Source: Caballeronia peredens (GTDB lineage: Bacteria; Pseudomonadota; Gammaproteobacteria; Burkholderiales; Burkholderiaceae). From it: DNA of 64,000 nucleotides. This document shows, one piece after another, positions 10,255-20,177 of the stretch (within the stretch, counting starts at the first letter, position 1; each line of letters opens with the position of its first letter). The stretch lies in NCBI GenBank assembly GCA_001544595.2, contig FCOH02000008.1, positions 182,920-246,919 on the forward strand. The letters are read 5' to 3'. The notes under the pieces were generated by a model that was not told where the DNA came from, did not search any database, and saw nothing but the letters and a program-made list of their open reading frames with translations. Made by a program: the position numbers and the translations under genes.

Positions 10255-13200
10255 ATGGCGAGCACAACCTTAGGCGTCAAAGTCGACGATCTGCTGCGTT
10301 CCCGGCTGAAGGATGCCGCGACGCGTCTCGAGCGCACCCCGCATTGGCTGATCAAGCAGGCGATCTTCGCGTATCTGGAGCGCATCGAGCACGGGCAGTT
10401 GCCGCCGGAACTGACGGGCGCGAACGGCTCGTCGGAGCTGGCCGATGCCGCACCCGCCGACAACGACGAAGACGGCGCGCCGCATCCGTTCCTCGATTTC
10501 GCGCAGAACGTGCAGCCGCAATCGGTGTTGCGCGCGGCGATCACGGCGGCGTATCGCCGGCCGGAGCCGGAGTGCGTGCCGTTCCTGATCGGCCAGGCGC
10601 GCCTGCCCGCGACCGTCGCCGCCGAAACCGAAAAGCTCGCGACGAAGCTCGTCGAAGCGCTGCGCGCGAAGAACTCGGGCGGCGGCGTCGAAGGGCTGAT
10701 CCACGAGTTTTCGCTGTCGAGCCAGGAAGGCGTCGCGCTGATGTGCCTCGCGGAGGCGCTGCTGCGCATTCCCGACCGCGCCACGCGCGACGCGCTGATC
10801 CGCGACAAGATCAGCAAGGGCGACTGGAAATCGCACATGGGCCAGGCGCCGTCGCTGTTCGTGAACGCGGCGACGTGGGGCCTGATGATCACCGGCAAGC
10901 TCGTCACGACGAACAGCGAAGCGGGCCTGTCGTCGGCGCTCACGCGCCTGATCGGCCGGGGCGGCGAGCCGCTGATCCGTAAGGGTGTCGACATGGCGAT
11001 GCGCCTGATGGGCGAGCAGTTCGTCACCGGAGAGACGATTTCCGAGGCGCTGGCGAACAGCCGCAAGTTCGAGGCGCGCGGTTTCCGCTATTCCTACGAC
11101 ATGCTCGGCGAAGCCGCGACGACCGAAGAAGACGCGCAGCGCTACTACGCGTCCTACGAGCAGGCCATCCACGCGATCGGCAAGGCGGCGGGCGGCCGCG
11201 GCATCTACGAAGGCCCGGGCATTTCGATCAAGCTCTCCGCGCTGCATCCGCGCTATTCGCGCTCGCAGCAGGAACGCACGATGAACGAGCTGCTGCCGCG
11301 CGTGCGTTCGCTCGCGCAACTGGCGCGCCGCTATGACATCGGTTTGAACATCGACGCCGAGGAAGCCGACCGCCTCGAAATTTCGCTCGACCTCCTCGAA
11401 GCGCTCTGTTTCGATCCGGAACTCACCGGCTGGAACGGCATCGGCTTCGTCGTGCAGGGTTATCAGAAGCGCTGCCCGTTCGTGATCGACTATCTGATCG
11501 ATCTCGCGCGCCGCAGCCGTCATCGCCTGATGATTCGCCTCGTGAAGGGCGCGTACTGGGACACGGAAATCAAGCGCGCTCAGGTCGACGGCCTCGAAGG
11601 CTATCCGGTCTACACACGCAAGATCTACACGGACATCTCTTATCTCGCGTGCGCGAAGAAGCTGCTCGCCGCGCCCGATGCGGTCTATCCGCAATTCGCG
11701 ACGCACAACGCATTCACGCTGTCGGCCATCTATCACCTCGCGGGGCAGAACTACTATCCCGGCCAGTACGAATTCCAGTGCCTGCACGGCATGGGCGAGC
11801 CGCTCTATGAAGAAGTGACCGGCCGCGACAAGCTGAACCGTCCGTGCCGCGTGTACGCGCCGGTCGGCACGCATGAGACGCTGCTCGCGTATCTCGTGCG
11901 CCGTCTGCTGGAGAACGGCGCGAACACGTCCTTCGTGAACCGCATCGCCGATGAAACCGTGCCGGTGAAGGATCTCGTGCAGGACCCGATCGACGAAGCG
12001 CAGCGGATCGTGCCGCTCGGCGCGCCGCACGCGAAGATTCCGCTGCCGCGCCAGCTTTACGGCGACGAGCGCTCCAACTCGATGGGCCTCGATCTGTCGA
12101 ACGAACACCGGCTGGCGTCGCTGTCGTCGGCGCTGCTCGCGAGCGGGAATCATCCGTGGCGCGCGGAGCCGATGCTCGAAGGCGGCACGATCATCGAGAA
12201 CGGCATGACGCGCGATGTCCGCAATCCGTCGGATCTGCGCGATGTCGTCGGCACGGTGACGGAAGCGTCGCCGGAACAGGTGAGCGCCGCGCTCGCGAAC
12301 GCGGTCGCCGCCGCGCCGATCTGGCAGGCGACGCCCGTCGAAGACCGCGCCGACTGTCTCGCGCGCGCCGCCGATCTGCTCGAAGCGCAGATGCACACGC
12401 TGATGGGCCTCGTCGTGCGCGAAGCGGGCAAGTCGCTGGCGAATGCGGTCGCCGAGATTCGCGAAGCCATCGATTTCCTGCGCTACTACTCGGCGCAGAT
12501 TCGCGGCGAGTTCTCGAACGACACGCATCGTCCGCTCGGCCCGGTGGTCTGCATCAGCCCGTGGAATTTCCCGCTCGCGATCTTCATGGGTCAGGTCGCG
12601 GCCGCGCTGGCCGCCGGCAATCCGGTGCTCGCGAAGCCTGCCGAGCAGACGCCGCTGATCGCCGCGCAAGCCGTGCGCATCCTGCGCGAAGCGGGCGTGC
12701 CGGCGGGCGCGGTGCAACTGCTGCCGGGCAACGGCGAAACCGTGGGTGCGGCGCTCGTCGCCGATCCGCGCACGCGCGCCGTGATGTTCACCGGCTCGAC
12801 GGAAGTCGCGCGCCTCATCAACAAGACGCTGTCCGAACGCCTCGATCCGGACGGCCGCCCGATCCCGCTGATCGCCGAGACCGGCGGCCAGAACGCGATG
12901 ATCGTCGATTCGTCGGCGCTCGCGGAACAGGTCGTGGCCGACGTGCTGCAGTCGTCGTTCGATTCAGCCGGCCAGCGTTGCTCGGCGCTGCGCGTGCTGT
13001 GCCTGCAGGACGACGTTGCTGATCGCACGCTCGAAATGCTCACCGGCGCGATGAAGCAACTGGCGGTCGGCAATCCGGATCGCCTCTCGACGGATGTCGG
13101 CCCCGTGATCGACGCCGACGCGAAACGCGGCATCGACGCGCACATCGCCGCGATGCGCGACAAGGGGCGCGAGGTCGTGCAACTGCCGCTGCCCGACGCC

Positions 13201-14184
13201 TGCGCGCAAGGCACGTTCGTGCCGCCGACGCTCATCGCGCTCGACAGCATCGACGAACTGAAGCGCGAAGTGTTCGGCCCGGTGCTCCATGTGGTGCGTT
13301 ATCGCCGATCGAACCTTGATAAACTGCTCGACCAAATTCGCTCGACCGGCTATGGGCTGACGCTCGGCATCCATACGCGTATCGACGAAACCATCGCGCA
13401 TGTGATCGCGCGGGCGCACGTCGGCAACATCTATGTGAACCGCAATGTGATCGGCGCCGTGGTCGGCGTGCAGCCGTTCGGCGGCGAAGGTCTGTCGGGC
13501 ACCGGTCCGAAAGCGGGCGGCGCGCTGTACTTGCAGCGTCTGCTGGCCAAGCGTCCGACCGGCCTGCCGAAGTCGCTCGCGAACACGCTGACGGTCGATC
13601 AGGCCGCGTCGAAGGACGCGCCCGCCGCAGCGCTCACCGCGTTGCGCGATTGGGCGATCGGCGAGCGCGATCCGCACACGGCCGCGCGCTGCGACGGCTA
13701 TCTGCAACACGTGATGGCGGGCGCGACGGCAGTGCTGAACGGCCCGACCGGCGAGCGCAACACCTACACGCTCGGCGCGCGCGGCACGGTGCTGTGCGTG
13801 GCGGCCACGGCGAGCGGCGCGCGCGCGCAGTTCGCCGCGGTGCTCGCGACGGGTAATCGCGCGTTGTTCAGCGGCTCGGCGGGCGAACAGCTGGCGGCGT
13901 CGTTGCCCGCATCGCTCAAGCCGTATGCGCAGGTCCGCAAGGCGGCCGAAGATTTCGACGCCGTGCTGTTCGAAGGCGACAGCGACGAACTGCTGTCGCT
14001 CGTGAAGGAAGTCGCGAAGCGTCCGGGGCCGATCGTATCGGTGCAGGGCGTGGCTGCGGGAGCGTTCGCCGACGCTGACCACGACGGCGAGGACTACGCG
14101 CTCGAACGTCTGCTGACGGAACGCTCGGTGAGCGTGAATACGGCAGCGGCGGGGGGCAACGCGAATTTGATGACGATCGGTTGA
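10255..14184 (+). CDS. putA: Trifunctional proline regulator / proline dehydrogenase / P5C dehydrogenase
   Basis: 1309 residues, the length of a full trifunctional PutA. Residues 1-45 form a ribbon-helix-helix repressor domain (STTLGVKVDDLLRSRLKDAA). A FAD-dependent proline dehydrogenase barrel follows at roughly 180-560 (RYSYDMLGEAA, GISIKLSALHPRY, RLVKGAYWDTEIK). A NAD-dependent P5C dehydrogenase occupies about 620-1110 (SPWNFPLAIFMGQ, FTGSTEVA, AETGGQNA, catalytic cysteine in SAGQRCSALR), and the rest is the C-terminal ALDH-like flap. It oxidises proline to glutamate and, without proline, should repress its own gene at the GTTGCA repeat just upstream. AAGGA stands close before the ATG. Confidence 0.98.
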   Translation: MASTTLGVKVDDLLRSRLKDAATRLERTPHWLIKQAIFAYLERIEHGQLPPELTGANGSSELADAAPADNDEDGAPHPFLDFAQNVQPQSVLRAAITAAYRRPEPECVPFLIGQARLPATVAAETEKLATKLVEALRAKNSGGGVEGLIHEFSLSSQEGVALMCLAEALLRIPDRATRDALIRDKISKGDWKSHMGQAPSLFVNAATWGLMITGKLVTTNSEAGLSSALTRLIGRGGEPLIRKGVDMAMRLMGEQFVTGETISEALANSRKFEARGFRYSYDMLGEAATTEEDAQRYYASYEQAIHAIGKAAGGRGIYEGPGISIKLSALHPRYSRSQQERTMNELLPRVRSLAQLARRYDIGLNIDAEEADRLEISLDLLEALCFDPELTGWNGIGFVVQGYQKRCPFVIDYLIDLARRSRHRLMIRLVKGAYWDTEIKRAQVDGLEGYPVYTRKIYTDISYLACAKKLLAAPDAVYPQFATHNAFTLSAIYHLAGQNYYPGQYEFQCLHGMGEPLYEEVTGRDKLNRPCRVYAPVGTHETLLAYLVRRLLENGANTSFVNRIADETVPVKDLVQDPIDEAQRIVPLGAPHAKIPLPRQLYGDERSNSMGLDLSNEHRLASLSSALLASGNHPWRAEPMLEGGTIIENGMTRDVRNPSDLRDVVGTVTEASPEQVSAALANAVAAAPIWQATPVEDRADCLARAADLLEAQMHTLMGLVVREAGKSLANAVAEIREAIDFLRYYSAQIRGEFSNDTHRPLGPVVCISPWNFPLAIFMGQVAAALAAGNPVLAKPAEQTPLIAAQAVRILREAGVPAGAVQLLPGNGETVGAALVADPRTRAVMFTGSTEVARLINKTLSERLDPDGRPIPLIAETGGQNAMIVDSSALAEQVVADVLQSSFDSAGQRCSALRVLCLQDDVADRTLEMLTGAMKQLAVGNPDRLSTDVGPVIDADAKRGIDAHIAAMRDKGREVVQLPLPDACAQGTFVPPTLIALDSIDELKREVFGPVLHVVRYRRSNLDKLLDQIRSTGYGLTLGIHTRIDETIAHVIARAHVGNIYVNRNVIGAVVGVQPFGGEGLSGTGPKAGGALYLQRLLAKRPTGLPKSLANTLTVDQAASKDAPAAALTALRDWAIGERDPHTAARCDGYLQHVMAGATAVLNGPTGERNTYTLGARGTVLCVAATASGARAQFAAVLATGNRALFSGSAGEQLAASLPASLKPYAQVRKAAEDFDAVLFEGDSDELLSLVKEVAKRPGPIVSVQGVAAGAFADADHDGEDYALERLLTERSVSVNTAAAGGNANLMTIG

Positions 14185-14284
14185 GTTATCCCTCGAACGC
14201 TCGATTCAAACGAATTCAAACAAGCGGCAGCAGGCACGGCGATCCCGGCACAGGCTGCCATCCACACTGGAACCAGGAGAAGCT

Positions 14285-15430
14285 ATGAAGCACACGATGA
14301 CCAAGCTGGCGGCAGCCATGACGTTCGCCGGCCTGTTCGCGGGGACCGCAGTCGCACAGCAGGCAGACGACGTGAAGGTCGGTTACGCGGGACCGCTGAC
14401 CGGCGCGCAGGCGCATTACGGCAAGGACATGCAGAACGGCATCACGCTGGCGGTCGAGGACTTCAACGCGACCAAGCCGGTGATCGGCGGCAAGCCGGTT
14501 CGCATCGTGCTGGACTCGGCGGACGACCAGGCTGACCCGCGCACGGGCACGACCGTCGCGCAACGCCTCGTCGACGACGGCATCAAGGGCATGCTCGGCC
14601 ACTTCAACTCGGGCACGACGATTCCGGCATCGCGCATCTACGCGAACGCGGGCATTCCGCAAGTCGCGATGGCGACCGCTCCCGAATACACGACGCAAGG
14701 CTTCAAGACGGCCTTCCGCATGATGACCTCGGACACGCAGCAAGGCTCGGTCGCGGGCGAGTTCGCGGTGAAGAACCTGAAGGTCAAGAAAATCGCGATC
14801 GTCGATGACCGCACGGCCTACGGCCAGGGTCTCGCCGACCAGTTCGAGAAGGCCGCGAAGGCGGCGGGCGGCACGGTGGTCGATCGTGAATTCACGAACG
14901 ACAAGGCTGTCGACTTCAAGGCGATTCTGACCAAGATCAAGTCGACGAATCCGGACCTCGTGTACTACGGCGGCGCGGATTCGCAAGCCGGCCCGATGGC
15001 CAAGCAAATGAAGACGCTCGGCTTCCGCGCGCCGCTGATGGCGGGCGAAATGGTGAAGACGGACACGTTCCTGAAGATCGCGGGCGACGCGGCGGACGGC
15101 ACGGTGGCATCGCTCGCCGGTCTGCCGATGAACGAAATGCCGGGCGGCGCGGACTACGAAGCGAAGTACAAGAAGCGCTTCAACGAAGACGTGCAGACGT
15201 ACTCGCCGTATGCCTACGACGGCGCCATGGCCATGTTCAACGCGATGAAGGCGGCCAATTCGACGGATCCGGCGAAGTATCTGCCGTTCCTCGCGAAGAC
15301 CGACATGCAGGGCGTGACGGCGAAGCACCTGTCGTACGACTCGAAGGGCGATCTGAAGAACGGCGGCATCACGCTGTATAAGGTCGTCGGCGGCAAGTGG
15401 ACGACGCTGCAGAGCGTGGGCGGGAAGTAA
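14285..15430 (+). CDS. Branched-chain amino-acid-type ABC transporter binding protein
   Basis: A 381-residue secreted periplasmic binding protein of the LivJ/LivK family. It has a signal peptide (KLAAAMTFAGLFAGTAVAQQ), then VKVGYAGPLTGAQAHYGKDM, the LVDDGIKGMLGHFNSGTTIPAS loop and YGGADSQAGPMAKQ. The domain length is normal. No livHMGF permease or ATPase genes are next to it, so it probably feeds a transporter encoded elsewhere. An AGGAG ribosome site precedes the ATG, and an intrinsic terminator follows. The ligand is likely a branched-chain amino acid, but this is not proven by sequence. Confidence 0.92.
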   Translation: MKHTMTKLAAAMTFAGLFAGTAVAQQADDVKVGYAGPLTGAQAHYGKDMQNGITLAVEDFNATKPVIGGKPVRIVLDSADDQADPRTGTTVAQRLVDDGIKGMLGHFNSGTTIPASRIYANAGIPQVAMATAPEYTTQGFKTAFRMMTSDTQQGSVAGEFAVKNLKVKKIAIVDDRTAYGQGLADQFEKAAKAAGGTVVDREFTNDKAVDFKAILTKIKSTNPDLVYYGGADSQAGPMAKQMKTLGFRAPLMAGEMVKTDTFLKIAGDAADGTVASLAGLPMNEMPGGADYEAKYKKRFNEDVQTYSPYAYDGAMAMFNAMKAANSTDPAKYLPFLAKTDMQGVTAKHLSYDSKGDLKNGGITLYKVVGGKWTTLQSVGGK

Positions 15431-15457
15431 GCGCCTGTCGTTCTCCGCACAAAGAAG

Positions 15458-15487
15458 GCCTCGTGATTCGCGTCACGGGGCTTTTTT
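15458..15487 (+). terminator. Intrinsic terminator after the ABC binding protein
   Basis: A 9-bp stem (GCCTCGTGA / TCACGGGGC, one G-T pair) with a 6-base loop is followed by six T residues. It ends the binding-protein transcript and overlaps the end of the convergent cytochrome b gene. Confidence 0.85.
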
Positions 15488-16018
15488 GTTTTGCGCGACG
15501 CGCTTCCACCCCGTCACCATCGCGCCGATAAGATTCTCCCGCGTCCACACACTCATCAGCACCGCCGCGGCGACGTGCACGCACACACACACTTCGACCG
15601 CGACCGACAGCCACGTGTGAATCTCCTGCGGCCAGTCTTCGCCCCAGAACATATCGAGCCGCATGATCCAGCCCGACACCGCGAGCGCGAGAATCAGAAA
15701 CCACAGAAAGAGCGCCATCAGTCCGCCAAGCGGATTGTGCGAGACGTGATGCATCGGCTTGCCTGACGCAAGCGAGCGCAGATAGTCGATGAGATGTGCT
15801 CGTGTGGGCCACCACGCCGAAAAGCGCGCGTGACGCGAGCCTGCGAAACCCCACACGATACGCGCCGCCACGAGCCCCGCCGCGACGTATCCGAGCAGAC
15901 GATGCGTGGAATCCGTCGGCCCGAAAAGATTCCAGAGAACGATGCCCGCCACCGTCCAGTGCGTGAGCCGGACCCACGCGTCCCACACTCTCACGCGGGC
16001 GGCGGGCGTCCCGCTCAT
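15473..16018 (-). CDS. Cytochrome b561-type membrane protein
   Basis: A 181-residue four-helix membrane cytochrome b like those that carry electrons between the quinone pool and periplasmic partners. It begins VRVWDAWVRLTHWTVAGIVLW, typical of the family, with candidate haem histidines in RLTHW, HRLLGY and in the last two helices (EIHTWL, VHVAAAVL). It overlaps the PepSY gene upstream by four bases (ATGA), so the two are translated as one operon. The partner and substrate are unknown. Confidence 0.88.
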   Translation of the reverse strand: MSGTPAARVRVWDAWVRLTHWTVAGIVLWNLFGPTDSTHRLLGYVAAGLVAARIVWGFAGSRHARFSAWWPTRAHLIDYLRSLASGKPMHHVSHNPLGGLMALFLWFLILALAVSGWIMRLDMFWGEDWPQEIHTWLSVAVEVCVCVHVAAAVLMSVWTRENLIGAMVTGWKRVAQNKKAP

Positions 16019-16278
16019 TCCACTTCCGATTTCACGACGGCCAGCGTCTTCGTGTCGTAATAGATCTCGACCTTCTTGCCGTTCTTGTCGTGACCATAGA
16101 TTTCATAGCAATTGCCATCGACTTTGAACTTGCGGATCTTGTAGCCCTGCGCTTCGAGTTGCGCCTTCGCGTCCGACTCCTTCATCCATTCGCTCTTCGG
16201 ATGCGCCGTGCAATCCGCCTTCGCGAACGCCGCGCCCGAAAAACCCAAAGCCAAAGACAGCGCCACAATCTTAAGCAT
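16015..16278 (-). CDS. PepSY domain periplasmic protein
   Basis: An 87-residue exported protein with a short signal peptide (MLKIVALSLALGFSGAAFA) and one PepSY-type domain (DAKAQLEAQGYKIRKFKVDGNCYEIYG... KVEIYYDTKTLAVV). PepSY domains occur in small periplasmic proteins linked to peptidases and to redox membrane proteins. Here it is directly coupled to a cytochrome b561 by an ATGA overlap, a pairing I recognise from other proteobacteria. Its exact role is not known. Confidence 0.85.
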   Translation of the reverse strand: MLKIVALSLALGFSGAAFAKADCTAHPKSEWMKESDAKAQLEAQGYKIRKFKVDGNCYEIYGHDKNGKKVEIYYDTKTLAVVKSEVE

Positions 16279-16356
16279 CGCTAACTCCCGGTGGTTTCGA
16301 ACTGGCTACTCTACTGCCACCGGGAAACGGCCGCAAGCGAATCGAAAGTTTGTCCG

Positions 16357-18063
16357 TTAGCGCGTGCCTTGCTGGCGAATTTGTTCGAGTGTCGCGCCCG
16401 GCGTGCTCTGATCAGGCGGAATGCGGATTTCGATGACCGCGGGCAGGCCCGAACCGACCGCGCGCTCGAACGCCGGCATGAACTGATCCGTCGTCTCGAC
16501 GAGTTCGCCGTGTGCGCCGAACGCGCGCGCGTACGCGACGAAGTCCGGATTCGTGAGTCCGGTGCCGTGCACGCGGTTCGGGTAATGCCGCTCCTGATGC
16601 ATGCGGATCGTGCCGTACTGCGCGTTGTTCACGACGACGAAAATCACCGCCAGCCCGTACTGCATCGCCGTGGCGAGTTCATTGCTCGACATCATGAAGC
16701 AGCCGTCACCGGCGAACGCGATCACCGTGCGCGCCGGGTAAAGCGACTTCGCGGCGATCGCGGCGGGCACGCCGTAACCCATCGCGCCGCTGGTCGGGGC
16801 GACCTGCGAGCGGAAGTGCCGGTACGAATAGTGCCGATGCAGCCACGTCGCGTAATTGCCCGCGCCGTTCGTCAGGATGGAGTCGGCCGGAATGGTTTCC
16901 GCCAGCGTGCGCATGATTTCGCCGAGCTGGACGTCACCGAGCATCGGGCGCGGCTTGCGCCAGGCCAGATACGCGGCGTGCGCGGCTTCGGCCTCGCCCG
17001 TCCAGGCGATATCGGACGGCGGTTCGAGCGCCGCGAGCATCGACGCGATTTCCGGCATGCCGGAGACGATCGGCAGATCCGCGCTGTACACGCGCCCGAG
17101 TTCCTCCGCGCCCTGATGCACGTGGATGAGCGTCTGCTTCGTCTTCGGGATGTCGAGCAGCGTGTAGCCGCCCGTCGTCGATTCGCCCATGCGCGGGCCG
17201 AGCACGAACAGCACGTCGGCGTCGCGCACGCGCGCGGCGAGCGCCGGATTGATGCCGAGGCCGACATCGCCCGCGTAATTCGGGTGCTCGTTGTTCAACG
17301 TGTCCTGATAGCGGAACGCGCAGCCGACCGGCAGTTTCCATTGCTCGACGAAGCGCGCGAAATCCTGCGTCGCCTCGAGCGTCCAGCCGCTGCCGCCCGC
17401 GATCACGAACGGCTTTTTCGCGTTCGCGAGCAAGTCGCGCAGGCGTTCGATCTGCGCGGGCGCGGGCGCTGCCGCGACGCGCTGGTAACGCGGCGCCGGC
17501 GGTGCGGCCGGACACGTCTCGGTCAGCATGTCCTCGGGCAGCGCCAGCACGACCGGACCGGGCCGGCCCGCGGTCGCGACATGAAACGCGTGGCTCAGAT
17601 ATTCCGGCACGCGGCGCGGATCGTCGATCTGCGCGACCCATTTCGCCATCTGCCCGAACATGCGGCGGTAGTCGATTTCCTGAAACGCCTCGCGGTCCAT
17701 GTGATCGCGCGCGCACTGGCCGATCAGCAGGATCATCGGCGTCGAGTCCTGAAACGCGGTATGCACGCCGATCGACGCGTGCGTCGCGCCCGGCCCGCGC
17801 GTGACGATCGCGACGCCCGGCTTGCCCGTCAGCTTGCCGACGGCTTCGGCCATGTTCGCCGCGCCCGCCTCATGGCGGCAGACGATCGTCTGGATCTGCT
17901 CGGTTTCGTCGTGCAGCGAATCGAGCACAGCGAGAAAACTCTCGCCGGGCACGCAGAACACGCGCTCGACGCCGTGATGCACGAGCGCATCGACGACGAG
18001 ACGCGCGCCGGTGGTCTGACCGTCAGGGGAAGCGGATTGCACGGAAGGGACAGCGGACGCCAT
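16357..18063 (-). CDS. Thiamine diphosphate enzyme, acetolactate synthase large-subunit family
   Basis: A 568-residue ThDP enzyme with the three usual domains: a PYR domain with the activating glutamate in CRHEAGAANMAEA, a central domain, and a PP domain with the ThDP motif GDGCFMMSSNEL ending VVVNNAQYG. The ATG has AAAGGAG ten bases upstream; the open frame continues 62 codons further but without family resemblance. No small regulatory subunit gene (ilvN/ilvH) adjoins, so it is likely an IlvB-like enzyme of uncertain substrate rather than the main biosynthetic acetolactate synthase. Benzoylformate decarboxylase-like or oxalyl-CoA-like activity cannot be excluded. Confidence 0.85.
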   Translation of the reverse strand: MASAVPSVQSASPDGQTTGARLVVDALVHHGVERVFCVPGESFLAVLDSLHDETEQIQTIVCRHEAGAANMAEAVGKLTGKPGVAIVTRGPGATHASIGVHTAFQDSTPMILLIGQCARDHMDREAFQEIDYRRMFGQMAKWVAQIDDPRRVPEYLSHAFHVATAGRPGPVVLALPEDMLTETCPAAPPAPRYQRVAAAPAPAQIERLRDLLANAKKPFVIAGGSGWTLEATQDFARFVEQWKLPVGCAFRYQDTLNNEHPNYAGDVGLGINPALAARVRDADVLFVLGPRMGESTTGGYTLLDIPKTKQTLIHVHQGAEELGRVYSADLPIVSGMPEIASMLAALEPPSDIAWTGEAEAAHAAYLAWRKPRPMLGDVQLGEIMRTLAETIPADSILTNGAGNYATWLHRHYSYRHFRSQVAPTSGAMGYGVPAAIAAKSLYPARTVIAFAGDGCFMMSSNELATAMQYGLAVIFVVVNNAQYGTIRMHQERHYPNRVHGTGLTNPDFVAYARAFGAHGELVETTDQFMPAFERAVGSGLPAVIEIRIPPDQSTPGATLEQIRQQGTR

Positions 18064-18228
18064 GCGATGAAGTCTCCTTTGGATGGCCTCGCCGGCGGAA
18101 ATAGCCTGCCGGACGATAAGCGGAATGCCCTCAAGCTTACGCCCTCGCGCCGTCTCTGAAAACCCGCCACGCGGAATCTTCTTCCGATACGCGGAACTCG
18201 CGACATCGGATGCGGCGTCTCCATCAGC

Positions 18229-18259
18229 CGAAATACCCCTTTTTCTCACCCCTTATCCG
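18229..18259 (+). promoter_or_regulatory. FlhDC-box-like inverted motif upstream of flhF
   Basis: CGAAATACC and CCTTATCCG are separated by 13 bases; the right half is the complement of CGGATAAGG, so the two halves are inverted. The same design, in 31 bases, stands in front of flhB. In both leaders the sequence CGCAATAAT follows 22 bases after the motif and may hold the -10 box. Half-sites resemble the E. coli FlhDC half-site AAATA(A/G)CG. Control by FlhDC is inferred. Confidence 0.55.
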
Positions 18260-18374
18260 GCGATGGACAAAAGACGAAGTTCGCAATAATGGCCTCACTG
18301 AAAAGCGGACACGGCAACGAGCCAAGTGGGTCCGCTTGCTAAAGATTGCAGTCCACACCTCATCGGGGGCAAGT

Positions 18375-20177
18375 TTGAACATTCGTAAATTCATCGGCGC
18401 GAACAGCCGCGACGCACTGCGCCAGGTTCGTGAAGCGCTCGGCCCCGATGCCGTCGTGTTGTCCAATCGCACGCTCGACGACGGTTCCGTCGAGATCGTG
18501 GCGGTCGCGGACAGCGATATCGCGTCGATTTCGCCCGCCGTCAAGGAACAGGCGGTGCGCTCGGGCGGCCCGTCGCGCGCGGCGCTTGCCGCCGCGGCCG
18601 CCGCGCTGCCGGCGAAATCGCCCGCCGCGAACGCGCCGGCCGCGAATCCGTATGCGAGCGGCGATGTGTTTTCCTCGGTCTTCGGCGCGAATACCGACGT
18701 CGACGACGAAGACGATTTCGCTCAGGGCGGCACCGACGCCGCGCTCGGCGACGAAACGCCCCGCACGATGGCCGATTCGAATCCGTGGCTGATCGAGCAC
18801 GCAAAGCGCCTCGCACAGCAGGCGTCGATGCCGTCGAACCGTCCGCTCACGGCGTCCGCCGCGATCGCACGCGGCATGGGCGTGCCGGTGAAGGTCTCCG
18901 CGCACGAGACGCGCGCCGAACAGCAAGACGCCGCGCGCTACGTGATGCGCCAGCAGCAGAATCAGCCGGCGCCGGTCGCGCAGCCGAAGATCGAAACGCC
19001 GGACTGGGCGCGCGAAGCCGCACAGGTCGCCGCCCGCCGCGCCGCGCAGAAGATCAACACGAGCGCGCCGCACGCCGACGCGCCCGCCGCGCATACCGCG
19101 CCCGTCGCGGACGCCGCGCCGGAGAGCGCATTCGAAGGCCTGCCCGCGAATGCGGCGGCGGTCGTGACCGAAGCGATCCGCGCGCGCATGGAACAGGTCG
19201 TCAACGAAACGGTGATGAACGAGTTGTCGTCGATGCGCTCGATGATGGAAGAGCACTTCTCCGGCCTGCTCTGGGGCGAACGCCAGCGTCGCAACGCGAC
19301 GGGCGGCGCGCTGACCAAGCGTCTTTTCGCAGCCGGCTTTTCCGCCCAGCTCGTGCGCATGGTGGTCGACAACATGCCGGAGATGGAAAGCGTCGAAGGC
19401 GCGCTCGAATGGGTGCAGCAGGTTCTCGAAACGAATATCCCGGTGATGGACAGCGAAGACGCGCTGATGGAACGCGGCGGCGTGTTCGCGCTGATGGGCC
19501 CGACGGGCGTCGGCAAGACGACGACCACCGCGAAGCTCGCGGCGCGCTGCGTGATGCGCTTCGGCGCAAGCAAGGTCGCGCTGCTCACGACCGACAGCTA
19601 CCGGATCGGCGCGCACGAGCAACTGCGCATCTTCGGCAAGATTCTCGGCGTGTCGGTGCACGCGGTGAAGGACGCCGCCGACCTGCAGCTCGCGCTCTCC
19701 GAGCTGCGCAACAAACATATCGTGCTGATCGACACCATCGGCATGAGCCAGCGCGACCGCATGGTCTCCGACCAGATCGCGATGCTGTGCGGCGCGGGCC
19801 ATCCGGTGCAGCGCATCCTGCTGCTCAACGCGACGAGCCACGGCGACACGCTCAACGAAGTCGTGCAGGCCTACAAGAGCGCGCCGGACCAGCCGCCGCT
19901 CGCGGGCTGCATCCTGACCAAGCTCGACGAAGCGACCAATCTCGGCGGCGTGCTCGATACGGTGATCCGCTACAAGCTGCCCGTGCATTACGTATCGACC
20001 GGACAGAAGGTGCCGGAGAACCTGTACGTCGCGACCAAGCGATTCCTCATCAAGAGCGCGTTCTGCATTCCGCGCGACGGCTCGCCGTTCGTGCCGCACG
20101 ACGAAGAAGTGCCGGCGCTCCTGTCCGCGCTCTCCGCGCGCGCCACGACCGAAATGCATGGGGTGCACTTTGGATAA
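18375..20177 (+). CDS. flhF: Flagellar biosynthesis SRP-type GTPase FlhF
   Basis: FlhF is a membrane-associated GTPase related to Ffh/FtsY that sets the site and number of flagella. The 600-residue protein starts at TTG (read as Met-NIRKFIGANSRDALRQVREALGPDA), eight bases after a G-rich ribosome site; the frame is open further upstream without homology. Residues ~60-280 are a low-complexity Ala/Pro region, longer than in many relatives. The NG domain follows with P-loop MGPTGVGKTTTTAKLAAR (~373-390), TDSYRIGAHEQL, DTIGMSQRDRM and TKLDEATNLGG. It overlaps flhG and leads the flhF-flhG-fliA operon. Confidence 0.96.
   Translation: MNIRKFIGANSRDALRQVREALGPDAVVLSNRTLDDGSVEIVAVADSDIASISPAVKEQAVRSGGPSRAALAAAAAALPAKSPAANAPAANPYASGDVFSSVFGANTDVDDEDDFAQGGTDAALGDETPRTMADSNPWLIEHAKRLAQQASMPSNRPLTASAAIARGMGVPVKVSAHETRAEQQDAARYVMRQQQNQPAPVAQPKIETPDWAREAAQVAARRAAQKINTSAPHADAPAAHTAPVADAAPESAFEGLPANAAAVVTEAIRARMEQVVNETVMNELSSMRSMMEEHFSGLLWGERQRRNATGGALTKRLFAAGFSAQLVRMVVDNMPEMESVEGALEWVQQVLETNIPVMDSEDALMERGGVFALMGPTGVGKTTTTAKLAARCVMRFGASKVALLTTDSYRIGAHEQLRIFGKILGVSVHAVKDAADLQLALSELRNKHIVLIDTIGMSQRDRMVSDQIAMLCGAGHPVQRILLLNATSHGDTLNEVVQAYKSAPDQPPLAGCILTKLDEATNLGGVLDTVIRYKLPVHYVSTGQKVPENLYVATKRFLIKSAFCIPRDGSPFVPHDEEVPALLSALSARATTEMHGVHFG

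Noticed and set aside
14285..15430. Start of a complete branched-chain amino-acid transporter operon
   Set aside because: A terminator follows immediately and no permease or ATPase gene is present on either side.
16357..18063. Biosynthetic acetolactate synthase ilvB/ilvI
   Set aside because: No ilvN/ilvH or ilvC neighbour is seen, and the sequence alone does not exclude other ThDP decarboxylases; the call was kept at family level.
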